Below, one piece after another: positions 9,933 to 18,536 of a DNA stretch of 64,000 nucleotides. How positions within the stretch are numbered: position 1 is the stretch's first letter; each line of letters starts with the position of its first letter. The position numbers and the translations under genes are program-made. This DNA is from Halieaceae bacterium (GTDB taxonomy: Bacteria > Pseudomonadota > Gammaproteobacteria > Pseudomonadales > Halieaceae), in the NCBI GenBank assembly GCA_902631395.1, contig CACOYM010000004.1, positions 85,883 to 149,882 on the forward strand. The letters are read 5' to 3'. The notes beneath the pieces were generated by a model. It ran no database searches. It was not told where the DNA came from and saw only the letters and a program-made list of their open reading frames with translations.

Positions 9933-10411
9933 GAGTTTGCTGTCCGACCTTGGCTTTGCTCGCACTGTCCGCACCGGCCTTTGATTTCTAAGTGTGGGCT
10001 GATGGCGCTAAATCCTGCGGTATGGGCTGCATTCTGAAGCGCATGAACCGCTTCGTCTGATAGAAAGATTTCTTCGACATGCCGGCAGCTGCCGCAGATC
10101 AGGAACTGCGATTTATCGTGCTCGTGTGAGCATGCAATATGTGCACAACAGACGTACTTGTTTGCGATATCTAATTTATGAATGACATTCTGCTCTTGAA
10201 AGAGATCTAGTATTCGGTAAACAGACATGGCTGGCATATTGCTGTCGCTGCCCGCATTGCATCGCTCCGCGATTTCGTAGGCAGACAGGGCAACGTCGGC
10301 TTTGACCAGGACCGACAATACCTGCCTACGCCGCTTGGTAAACCTGATACCCCCCTGAATGCATTTTCGTTCAGCGGCGCTCATCACAGTTTGGTAGTCA
10401 ACCATGCTCAT
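9929..10411 (-). CDS. zur: Fur-family zinc uptake repressor, Zur
   Basis: A 160-residue Fur-family regulator. The winged-helix part includes GGIRFTKRRRQVLSVLVKAD, LSAYEIAERC and the DNA-recognition segment MPAMSVYRILDLFQEQNVIHKL. The dimerisation domain has the C-x2-C pair CGSC and a second Cys pair CGQC at the C-terminus, forming the structural zinc site, with a His-rich sensor region (HIACSHEHDKSQFLIC). The Zur assignment rather than Fur rests on the pattern around HKL..ANKYVCC and on the operon with merC and zrgA plus the surrounding zinc genes. Met at residue 3 (10405) is an alternative start. A Zur-like site sits 31-53 bases upstream, suggesting autoregulation. Confidence 0.88.
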   Translation of the reverse strand: MSMVDYQTVMSAAERKCIQGGIRFTKRRRQVLSVLVKADVALSAYEIAERCNAGSDSNMPAMSVYRILDLFQEQNVIHKLDIANKYVCCAHIACSHEHDKSQFLICGSCRHVEEIFLSDEAVHALQNAAHTAGFSAISPHLEIKGRCGQCEQSQGRTANS

Positions 10412-10441
10412 TGGTTATCGGTGGTTTAAGTTTCTCTACAA

Positions 10442-10464
10442 GAAAGCGGTAACTATATCATTTA
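10442..10464 (-). promoter_or_regulatory. Candidate Zur operator upstream of zur
   Basis: On the minus strand the sequence contains AAATGATATAG followed by an imperfect right half ending GCTTTC. Its left half matches my recollection of the enterobacterial Zur box half (GAAATGTTATA) well and shares ATGATA with the palindrome at 4512-4528. Position just upstream of zur fits autoregulation. Confidence 0.5.
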
Positions 10465-10601
10465 AGAGCCTTCCGACCGCATTACGAGGCGGGTCCCTGC
10501 AGTATGCAGGTATATTCCCTCAAAATAGGAGCCACACGGGCACTACCGACTTTGCTTGCTGACTTTGTTAGTCTCTCTTGGCTCTCCGCAGGGTAACGAT
10601 G

Positions 10602-11579
10602 ATGAAAGCAGCTGTATTCGAGGGTCCAGGGCGGCCACTGGTCGTCAAGGATGTTCCCACGCCTAAGATCAGCGATTCCGAGATGTTGGTCAGGGTGCGT
10701 CGTTGTGGTATCTGCGGCACGGACATCCACGCCTCTCGAGAGGGGCCTTTTATGGCACCCCCCGAGACCGTCTTTGGACACGAGTTCGTAGGCGACATTG
10801 TTGAGGTTGGAGCCGCGGTGCCCGGTGGACAGTTCGCACCTGGCGACCGTGTTACCTCCCTGCCTTTCATTGGTGAAAAGACCATTGGTCTCGGTGAAAT
10901 CTCAGGTGCGTACTCAGAGTATGTCAAGGTGGGTCATGAACTCGTGCTGAAGATTCCAGAAAGTCTGGACGATGACCGTGCTGCGCTGATCGAGCCGCTG
11001 GCAGTAGGGTTGCACTCAGTCAAAATGGCTGAAGGAATCGCAGAAAGAGATGTATTGATTATTGGTGCCGGCCCTATCGGATTAGCTTGCGCTATCTGGA
11101 GCCGTTTCCTTGGCGCGCGTTCGGTCGTTTTAAGCGAGATGGCGGAAGCGCGTCTGGAAATGGCGCGCAAGCTCGGATTCACAGATTTTGTTGACCCGGC
11201 TGGCGACGTGGGCACGCAGTTTCAAGCGTTGACAGGCGCGGCGCCAGCGGTGCAGCTTGAGTGTGTTGGGGCCCGTGGCATGTTACAGGCCTGTATCGAC
11301 CGAGCGCCAGCTAAAAGCGTAATCATGGGTATCGGCGTCTGCGACCAGCCTGATGAAATCGTGCCGCTGACGGCTTTCATTAAGCAACTGCGCATCCAGT
11401 GGGCAGTGGGCTATGACCGGGAAGACTTTCAGTACGCCATAGACATGATGGTAGCGCAACGATTGGACGCCAGCGCCATGATCACCGACGTGGTTGGCCT
11501 TAACGAGGTGCCGGACGCTTTCGAGGCGCTGCGGAGTCCCGCAAATCAATGCAAGGTCCTCATCGATCTGACGCGTTAA
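10602..11579 (+). CDS. Zinc-type alcohol/sugar dehydrogenase (MDR family)
   Basis: A medium-chain dehydrogenase/reductase of 325 residues (threonine dehydrogenase/iditol dehydrogenase-like). It shows the catalytic-zinc motif CGICGTDIH, the GHE motif (VFGHEFVG), Glu in LIEPLAVG, and the NAD(P)-binding GAGPIGLACA. The usual lobe with four cysteines that binds structural zinc (between GHE and the cofactor domain) is absent: that stretch has no cysteine. It therefore keeps the catalytic but not the structural zinc site. Two adjacent ATGs (10599, 10602) are possible starts, and an earlier in-frame codon at 10578 lacks support. It is not obviously co-transcribed with the zinc island on the other strand. 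The substrate is unknown. Confidence 0.85.
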   Translation: MKAAVFEGPGRPLVVKDVPTPKISDSEMLVRVRRCGICGTDIHASREGPFMAPPETVFGHEFVGDIVEVGAAVPGGQFAPGDRVTSLPFIGEKTIGLGEISGAYSEYVKVGHELVLKIPESLDDDRAALIEPLAVGLHSVKMAEGIAERDVLIIGAGPIGLACAIWSRFLGARSVVLSEMAEARLEMARKLGFTDFVDPAGDVGTQFQALTGAAPAVQLECVGARGMLQACIDRAPAKSVIMGIGVCDQPDEIVPLTAFIKQLRIQWAVGYDREDFQYAIDMMVAQRLDASAMITDVVGLNEVPDAFEALRSPANQCKVLIDLTR

Positions 11580-11811
11580 GCACACGCATCGTGGGTGCGC
11601 TTGCGTTGAGTTTGGTGTTACCACTGGTATCAGTCGTCCGAGTCTTTTTCGAAACTGGACTGCCCACTTTAATATTATGTCTATAAAACAAATAGTGATG
11701 CACGTCTGCGATACTTAGATCTTGAAATACGAGGGGAATGTAACGTTTATTTCCCATAACACGTGTCGTAAGTTTGCGATTCCTTTTACACAGGCTTGGT
11801 AGGAGATTTCC

Positions 11812-13641
11812 ATGAGTGCGTTGAAAAATATTTTTTCTTGGCTTGGTCGATTTTTAGCGAAAGTAAGGGTCTTCGTGCTGGACCTTGGAACCGCACTCAT
11901 TTTGATTTCCCTTACGATCGCTATTATTGGTGCGTTGACCTCTTCTGAGCCTGATGTGACTGATCTGAGTGGCAGGGTGCTCCTAATCAACCCAGAAGGT
12001 GTAGTGGTTGACCAAGAAGTTTTCAACTCCGAGTCGTTGTTGAGTCTGGCCACAGATTCTGCGGCGGAGCAGATTCAAACCAGAGACTTAATAAAGCTCA
12101 TAAAGGCAGCAGCGCAAGATGAAAACATACCCGCTGTAGTTGTCGATTTCTCATCCACAGATTTTGCGGGACCGACTACGGCAATCAATGTCGCAAAAGA
12201 ACTAAAAGGGCTCCGCGACTCTGGCAAAAGAGTAATTGCCTTCAACGATCGCTTGTCTACCACGTCCTATCTTATGGCCTCTCAAGCTTCTGAGATATGG
12301 TTTCATCCAGTCGGGAGCATCAGCGTTAGGGGGCTGGGTGGGATGAGAAACTACAACAAGGAACTTTTCGATAACCTCAAGATCACCATACATAATTACT
12401 CCCAAGGAGACTTTAAATCTGCGACTGAACCGAGTTGGCGATCAAACATGTCTGAGAATGACAGGATGCAGAGAGAGGCCCTGCTGTTCCCTATTTGGGA
12501 TGAAATGAAGAACCTCATGGCAGAAGGGCGTGGGATTGAAGCAAGCGATATCCAGCTCTTTGCAGACAATTACGTTGGGTTTTTTGGTGAGGCTGCAATA
12601 GGCAATATCGCCTACGCGCAGGCAAACAACATTATTGACGGCACCAAATCATTCCCGGAATTCCGTAAGTACATGATTGAAGAATTCGGGGAAGATAAGG
12701 AGGCTGAGACAGAGACCTACAAAACTATCTCTTATGAGGAGTACGCAAAACAAATAGATGATGGCTTCTCAGATAGCGACAATCATATTGCAGTTATTAC
12801 TGCGGAAGGCGCAATCATGGAGGGAGAGATTTCTCAGGGCGTGGCAGGTGCCGACGGAATCGTAAGGCAGATTAGATCTGCACATGAAAATGACAACACA
12901 AAAGCTATTGTTTTCAGAGTTAATAGCCCGGGCGGTTCTATAATCGCCAGCGAAATGATGAGGGATGAATTGCTGGCCGCCAAAAGAAAAGGCATCAAGG
13001 TGGTGGTCTCCATGGGTGACTATGCAGCATCGGGCGGCGTGTATATCTCAACGCCAGCTGATTACATTTTTGCTGAACCCACAACCATAACCGGTTCTAT
13101 AGGTGTAGCTATTGCCCTGCCGACTTTGGAAAACGCAATGGACTACATCGGAGTCAATTTCGATGGTGTTGTGACCTCGAAACACGGCGGCTGGGATCCG
13201 ACTCAAGCTATCGATGCTGATTTAGATAAGCTTTTTGCAAGCTGGGGTGCTGAGGCTTACGGTAGATTTATAGACTTTGTTGCTGAGTCGAGATCCCAAT
13301 CACACGAAGACATCAAAGCGATTGCAGGCGGCAGAGTCTGGATTGCAACAAGCGCTAGAGAAATAGGCTTGGTCGACGAAATTGGAAGTATTGATGATGC
13401 AATTTCCTTTGCGGCCAGCCTGGAAGAGTTAGAGGACTATCGAATTAAATATTATCGCGAGGAACTCTCTTCTGAGGAGGTGCTACTCAAGGAGTTACTA
13501 GAAAATTTTGATGTGTCTCTTGCGGAACCCTCAGTGTTATCAGCGCTTGATGGCGCAGCGAGCCTGTACGAAAAATTAGTAGACATTCATGAACCCAAGG
13601 CATTATTCACTTGCGAGCTTTGTCTGGTAGATCTCGATTAA
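11812..13641 (+). CDS. sppA: Signal peptide peptidase SppA, 67-kDa type (protease IV)
   Basis: An inner-membrane serine protease of 609 residues that degrades cleaved signal peptides. One N-terminal transmembrane helix (about residues 25-45) precedes two S49 domains, as in the long gammaproteobacterial form. The catalytic Lys is K202 in GDFKSATEPSWRSNMSE, matching the E. coli GKYKSAVEP segment, and the nucleophile is S407 in YAASGGVYIS. NSPGGS and TGSIGVA are further S49 motifs. Length agrees with E. coli SppA (618). The Shine-Dalgarno AGGAG lies eight bases ahead of the ATG. It stands alone between two intergenic gaps. Confidence 0.95.
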   Translation: MSALKNIFSWLGRFLAKVRVFVLDLGTALILISLTIAIIGALTSSEPDVTDLSGRVLLINPEGVVVDQEVFNSESLLSLATDSAAEQIQTRDLIKLIKAAAQDENIPAVVVDFSSTDFAGPTTAINVAKELKGLRDSGKRVIAFNDRLSTTSYLMASQASEIWFHPVGSISVRGLGGMRNYNKELFDNLKITIHNYSQGDFKSATEPSWRSNMSENDRMQREALLFPIWDEMKNLMAEGRGIEASDIQLFADNYVGFFGEAAIGNIAYAQANNIIDGTKSFPEFRKYMIEEFGEDKEAETETYKTISYEEYAKQIDDGFSDSDNHIAVITAEGAIMEGEISQGVAGADGIVRQIRSAHENDNTKAIVFRVNSPGGSIIASEMMRDELLAAKRKGIKVVVSMGDYAASGGVYISTPADYIFAEPTTITGSIGVAIALPTLENAMDYIGVNFDGVVTSKHGGWDPTQAIDADLDKLFASWGAEAYGRFIDFVAESRSQSHEDIKAIAGGRVWIATSAREIGLVDEIGSIDDAISFAASLEELEDYRIKYYREELSSEEVLLKELLENFDVSLAEPSVLSALDGAASLYEKLVDIHEPKALFTCELCLVDLD

Positions 13642-13978
13642 CCTCTCAGCCAAAGCAGCTGAAATTTACTAGTGCGCAGTTTGGTTTACCACAGGAATAC
13701 TCATCTGTGAGAGATTACTTTTATCTTGATGTGGTTGCTTGAGCGCTTTATTAGACCATGGGGCGAACCGGCGAGTCGCGCGGTAAGCTGCGCTGCTGAG
13801 TTCGATGTGCCACCAAAGACCGACGCGAATCACTTCTTTTAGGTTCTGACTTGTGCGTGGTTACATTGATATTTGCTAACGCTGCCGCGCTGTCAGTTGA
13901 GAATCTTCTTAACCCCACTGCCCTTGAGCTGCATACCCACGCGGTGGCCGATGCACTCACATCGACTCGGAGACTACT
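13642..13978. other. Intergenic region without recognised gene
   Basis: I see no convincing coding frame, RNA or strong terminator here. The only longer open frame (minus strand, 13751-13960) is low-complexity and lacks a ribosome-binding site. Confidence 0.6.
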
Positions 13979-14854
13979 ATGAGATTGATTTCCTTTACCG
14001 AATCCTCAAATACGCGCGTTGGTCTGCTTCAGGGCGAACACGTAATTGACCTATCACAGGTTGCCCCTAGCTTGCCCAGAAATATGCTAACTTTTTTGGA
14101 GGCAGGTGATGACGCCATGCTGCAGGCTGCCCGGCACACAAATGCCGCGGGGCACTATTTTGCGTCAGATGTGACGATTGAAGCGCCTTTGAGAAGACCG
14201 CCGAAGATATTGGCGATTGGCTTGAACTACCGAGCCCACGCCAAAGAAAGCAACATGGACATTCCCAAGCACCCGATGGTTTTCACAAAACAGGCAACTT
14301 CAGCCAATGGGCCCTATGCACCGATTCATTCGCCCACAGAGACTGAGATGCTCGATTACGAAGGCGAACTGGGCGTGGTGATTGGCAGGCGTTGCCGCCG
14401 TGTCAGCAAGGAGGATGCAAATAGGGTGATTGCAGGCTTTTGCGTTTTAAACGATGTAAGCGTTCGCGAGTGGCAGTTTTTAACGACACCACCACAGTTC
14501 ACGATGGGTAAATCTTGGGATACCCATAATCCCTTTGGCCCAGCCATCGTGACTTCTGACGAAGTTGACCCACACAATCTCATGCTCCGCACCTTCGTTA
14601 ACGGCGATTTGCGCCAAGAAACTAGCACAAATGATCTGATCTTTAATTGCTATGACATTATTGAATTCTTGACCACGGCTTTCACCCTAGAGCCTGGTGA
14701 TGTCATCGCGACAGGTACCCCAAGTGGCGTGGGCATATCCATGCAGCCACGGGGAACGCTAGAGCTTGGCGATGTAGTGAAGGTTGAAATTGACGGCCTC
14801 GGATTTATAGAGAATGAGGTCATCGCTGAGCCTGAAACCGCCACAATTCAGTGA
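13979..14854 (+). CDS. Fumarylacetoacetate hydrolase family enzyme
   Basis: A 291-residue FAH-superfamily protein. The small N-terminal domain (residues 1-70) is followed by the catalytic domain with ILAIGLNYRAHAKES, the acidic metal ligands in DYEGELGVVIG, LNDVSVREWQ, GKSWDTHNPFGP, and the closing GDVIATGTPSGVG. This architecture is typical of 2-hydroxyhepta-2,4-diene-1,7-dioate isomerase/decarboxylases and acylpyruvases of aromatic catabolism. The stop overlaps the start of an FAD-hydroxylase remnant, which suggests it was once part of an aromatic-ring degradation operon. The exact substrate cannot be read from the sequence. Confidence 0.9.
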   Translation: MRLISFTESSNTRVGLLQGEHVIDLSQVAPSLPRNMLTFLEAGDDAMLQAARHTNAAGHYFASDVTIEAPLRRPPKILAIGLNYRAHAKESNMDIPKHPMVFTKQATSANGPYAPIHSPTETEMLDYEGELGVVIGRRCRRVSKEDANRVIAGFCVLNDVSVREWQFLTTPPQFTMGKSWDTHNPFGPAIVTSDEVDPHNLMLRTFVNGDLRQETSTNDLIFNCYDIIEFLTTAFTLEPGDVIATGTPSGVGISMQPRGTLELGDVVKVEIDGLGFIENEVIAEPETATIQ

Positions 14855-15012
14855 GCTCCGCCGCTCCAAATAGAACCTTTGATGTGGTTGTTGTCGGGTT
14901 CGGTCCCGTTGGGGGCTTGGGCGTGGTTGTTACTGCTCCGGCGGGGTTGAGAGTCGTTGCCTTTGAAAAATTACCTCTGGGCTCTGTCAAGTGCTGTGAA
15001 GCTAGACGGTAA
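14851..15012 (+). pseudogene. Truncated FAD-dependent hydroxylase (MhpA-like N-terminus)
   Basis: A GTG overlapping the FAH stop (GTGA) opens a 53-codon frame. It encodes DVVVVGFGPVGGLGVVV, then GLRVVAFEKLPL, before degenerating and ending at TAA 15010-15012. DVVVVGFGPVG followed by GLRVVxxEK is the FAD-binding start of 3-(3-hydroxyphenyl)propionate hydroxylase-type monooxygenases, which are normally about 500 residues. Nothing that continues the protein is visible in the next 500 bases in any frame I read. I take it as the remnant of a deleted partner of the FAH enzyme. Confidence 0.75.
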
Positions 15013-15527
15013 GATGAACTGGGCGCTTCAATCTACTGGTCTTACGGAGCCGGTTCAGAAATCAATGCAGCCGTGTCCCCACGGTGAACGAGCAAGGGTC
15101 AAGTAAGTTATGAACTGAGGACGGTGCAGCGCCGTGTAGCCTGTAAGAGGGAATTGCTACTGTGCGATTCGCCTAGTAGCCTTCTGTAGTGCTGTTCCTC
15201 TGAGCGAATAGTGTTGACTTCCGCTTCCATTAGCGCACCCAGCGTATCGGATCAGGAGGTGAAAAGAAGGGGGGGGGACAGCTTGAGCCAGTCATCGTGC
15301 TGTAAGAGGCCGATCGTTGCTCCCGTTGTTGCGCAGACCGCAGAAACCGAGGTCCTGTTCTAGCGTGTTGCCGAGCCTTGTACGCTCGCTAAAGTAAAGC
15401 CCGGGCTGCATTCTCATGAACAGCTTCGGATACTGTGCGCGAACTTTTCGGAGCGTTGATCGACCCGTGTGGTAGCCAGTTCTCTAGGCATGGTTCGCCC
15501 ACTGGCTGCGGGGTAGTATCGATCGCT
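15013..15527. other. Non-coding stretch after the hydroxylase stump
   Basis: No coding frame, RNA or terminator recognised. A run of nine G (about 15269-15277) is present. The stretch probably includes decayed sequence from the deletion that removed the hydroxylase. Confidence 0.5.
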
Positions 15528-16367
15528 ATGGCCAAGCATATTTTTTACCTGTTCCACCTCATCATCTCCGCGACCACGATCTCGCTAGTCGCGCTGGATG
15601 CGTGGATGGGCAGAACCGGACTGCTTACCCGGTACACCCGCGAGAACGGGTTCTTCGAGATTGCCAGCAGTATCTTGTTGTTCTGCGCAGGACTTTACCT
15701 ACTCTATGTTTCACGCAAGTTGTTGCCTGCGGGGCTCCGCCTTGCGGTCCGTGTACTCGCAGTGCTCTTCATAGTCGGTGCCCTAGAGGAAATAAGTTGG
15801 GGGCAACACCTCTTAGGTTTTGAAACCGGCGATTTCTTCGCAAACAACAGGCAGCAGGAGACGAATTTGCATAACTTCTTGCCACCGTGGTTGTTCGGCC
15901 TCATGGTGAACCTCGGCTTCTATGTCATATTCGTCTACATTCCGATCTGCGCGCACTTGTTCGAGGAACACCTAGCGAACACTCGGCAGTCGCTGTTGGA
16001 GGTACTGACACCTTTGCTGCCTTCGGTGCACCTACTACTGGTGTTCTGTTTCGGTTTTGCTTTGCAGAAATACTTTATCTTAGAGACCCTTAGCGATACG
16101 GCTGCCCTGGTTATCGCCCTAGTGCTGGTTGGCATCGTGGTTCTCAGAAAACCGAAAGCACTGCTCGTTTTGCACCTCCTCTTTATTCTTGCGGCGACCG
16201 GCTTCTTCATGTTGAGCAATTCCGCTTTTAGCTATGAGAATGTGCAGTACGAGATACGAGAGCTCATTTTCATCTACGCGATGATCTACTGGGTACTCCG
16301 CAGCTTGCACACTTGGCAAACATCAACGCACCCACAACCCCTTATCTCCAAAAGTGATGTGGTCTAG
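15528..16367 (+). CDS. Polytopic membrane protein with EEISWGQ motif, unknown function
   Basis: I do not know its function. From ATG 15528 (MAKHIFYLFHLII) it has about 279 residues and seven or eight hydrophobic helices. Conserved-looking polar motifs sit between helices: ENGFFEIASS, GALEEISWGQHLLGFET, and NNRQQETNLHNF. The EEISWGQ plus N-x-Q-x-E-x-N-x-HN combination recurs in uncharacterised bacterial membrane proteins as far as I recall. Buried acidic residues next to Trp-Gly-Gln suggest an enzyme or channel active site. A longer frame starting at 15435 has no signal or ribosome-binding support. It stands alone, ending about 160 bases before the first tRNA-Val-like half-site. Confidence 0.75.
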   Translation: MAKHIFYLFHLIISATTISLVALDAWMGRTGLLTRYTRENGFFEIASSILLFCAGLYLLYVSRKLLPAGLRLAVRVLAVLFIVGALEEISWGQHLLGFETGDFFANNRQQETNLHNFLPPWLFGLMVNLGFYVIFVYIPICAHLFEEHLANTRQSLLEVLTPLLPSVHLLLVFCFGFALQKYFILETLSDTAALVIALVLVGIVVLRKPKALLVLHLLFILAATGFFMLSNSAFSYENVQYEIRELIFIYAMIYWVLRSLHTWQTSTHPQPLISKSDVV

Positions 16368-17305
16368 TGAGCGGGTGCAATGCTCTCGAGAGGCAATCAA
16401 GGTCGCGAACGCCTCTAAAACTAAGTCTTTCAACCCCCAACCATCGCGAGCAGACCAATACCCTGAATTCGCCAATTTGAGTCCACTGTGGCTGCTGCGA
16501 TTTTTTGGAAATTAATGGCTGCAATATATTTTGGTAGGACTGGACGAACTCGAACCCCCAACGTCTGACGTCTCACTGCCTGCTGGCCGCGACAAGATGC
16601 GCGTGGACGCCTCGTCATTAGTGGGAGCTCGTTGGTTTGGAAATCGCTTATGGGCGGGCTCTTTCATCGATCCTATTGCTAAACGGACGGGGTCACAAGC
16701 GGACCTTCAGGCGGGAAGACGACGCCGGCTACAAAGGCATAAGCTTTACTTTTCAGTCATTCTTGAGTTTTGAAGGCAGCTCTTTTTAGAGTTTCCTCCC
16801 TTTGGCCGGATCATTATGGACTTGTGGCTCACCCTCTCGATACGTAATAGGGCACCCTCGACGGAGGCTAACTATTTTTGTGATTGCTACGGTTACCTTT
16901 CAGATCAGGGTTTTCGAAAAGGCCTTGTAATGCAGGCGGAATGAAAAAACTTACCCCGTTTAAACCGGTCTGGGGGATGTGCCCTCTGCAGGTGGTTCTG
17001 TGTCAACTGACGTGGCTGGGTGCATCCATATCAGCTCGAGGCCCTCGCTAGCAGAAAAACATGCTGCTGCTACTTCCTATTAAAGGAAAACTGCCGCTAG
17101 GTGCTGCTCAATAACTCCGACAGAGCTGCAGCATATTGACCTTTCGTTTTCTCAAAAACTACTCCCAACAAAGCCGATTCCAAACTACTTTAAATGTGTC
17201 CCTTTGATGTCCTGCGCCGACTCTTCCAGTAAATCGAAGCTATTTAAGTGTCATGTAGCTCTTTTTCCACTCTGAACTTTAGACGAGATGACCTTACCCG
17301 TTAAT
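16368..17305. other. Gene-poor region holding tRNA-Val-like half-site D
   Basis: Apart from the diverged repeat at 16532-16610, I recognise nothing. The open frame at 16531-16773 is a translation of that repeat, not a gene. Confidence 0.6.
16532..16610 (-). repeat. tRNA-Val-derived 3' half-site, copy D (diverged)
   Basis: On the plus strand it begins TGGTAGGAC, the complement of the tRNA-Val CCA end and acceptor. It continues with a degenerate T-arm (CTCGAACCC), then, after the anticodon-arm region, the shared tail GGCCGC.ACAAGA..CGCGTGGACGC. Overall length and order match copies A and B, but with many substitutions, so it looks like the oldest copy. The flank TATTTTGGTAGGAC also matches the DNA just past the intact tRNA-Val. 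Confidence 0.65.
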
Positions 17306-17500
17306 TCATTGTGCACTTGGTTGCTTCAGGGCTGCTGCAAGGTCTTCAAGGTCAACCAGCTCCTTTACTACACCCAACGCTGAAAGAAGGTCCTTATCGT
17401 CACGACAGCGGCGCCAGCGGCAAAGCTGATCTACGATTTGGTTGCGCAGATAGACTGTTTCCGCCGCGAGCAACCTCTCGCGAAGCTCATAAGATTCCAT
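17306..17500 (-). CDS. Small helical protein, unknown function
   Basis: A 64-residue frame from ATG 17500, preceded by a good Shine-Dalgarno (GGGGGA, about five bases away). The sequence (starting MESYELRERLLAAETVYL) is charged and strongly helical, and includes DQLCRWRRCRDDKDLL and VVKELVDLEDLAAALKQ. No family recognised. I include it because of the ribosome-binding site and protein-like composition in an otherwise empty region. Confidence 0.45.
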   Translation of the reverse strand: MESYELRERLLAAETVYLRNQIVDQLCRWRRCRDDKDLLSALGVVKELVDLEDLAAALKQPSAQ

Positions 17501-18536
17501 AATGTCCCCCACTACGTCTGTGCGCAGTCATATTCATATTACCCTTACGACGATCCACTTAACCTTTCAAAGAAGAACTCCACGTAACCGTCTCGCCAAA
17601 TCTCTGCCAGAGGCAGCACTCAATCGCTCTATTTTTTTGTCCCTGTGTTGTAGGCTTTCCGCGCCCATTGGACCCAAATCTGATACACCACATCGCATGT
17701 GGTTATTGCCGCGACCAACTTGCAGAAAAAACTCTGTCTCGTCAGATCTCGCATCACACGTTTTTTCAGGCAAGGTTTTCGGAGTTTTCTTCCTTATCTT
17801 GGTGGTCAGCCTTTTCTGATTTCCTGTGGCGTTTGCCCTCTCTCCTTTTTACTTGGCAATCTCGCGCAGCCTTCTTTCAGACGAATAATTAGTCTTTTTC
17901 ATTTCTGAGGCCCTAACATGGTGACGCAGTTCGAAAGGGATATTTTGTTAGCGCTGACTACCGTAGTCGTGATGCCCCTTCAAACGTAAAGACTTAGATT
18001 CAGAAGGCAACTTTTAGCAAATTGTACCACTAACCACCTGCATAACCACCTGCGACAGCCAAACACGCCATCAGCCAAACGACGGTGTAGATCGATTAGA
18101 GATGGGTTAATACGTTTTTACTAAAAGCTCTTGCTAATGAATCGAGGATTTTTCAAAGGGTTCGATTGAAAAGCTCGTGTCCAATTTGTATTCGCGGTGA
18201 CTTGGATTTACCGGCACCATCCTTTCCGCGGAGGTGGTGCTGTGAACGACCAACACCTTAGGGAAGAGGAGCGCATCGGTGATTACTACTTTTCCGCTTT
18301 ATCGCTCACGGACTGTGATGCGACAAGACTTAACTTTTTTTAAAATAAAGGGATAGAAACAGCAGCTTAAAAATTTCGTAGGACCAAGCGCATACAAACC
18401 TTTTACCTCCATAGCGTCAGCTCCGATTGGCCGTACCGAAACATGCGTGGACGACATAAACCTAAACTAATCATCTCCTAGGACAATCTCCATGGGCATC
18501 CGAAAATATGACTGGTTTGAGGTCGATCCTTAGCAG
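17501..18536. other. Intergenic region, nothing recognised
   Basis: About 1 kb with only short overlapping frames of non-protein-like composition. I found no RNA gene, terminator or att-like copy here. Confidence 0.6.

Noticed and set aside
15269..15277. Run of nine G as a phase-variation tract
   Set aside because: It lies in noncoding DNA with no promoter or gene that slippage would obviously control.
17502..17819. 105-codon plus-strand frame in the empty 17.5 kb region
   Set aside because: It starts antisense to the better supported small gene's upstream region and has Arg/Ser/Leu-rich noncoding-type composition.
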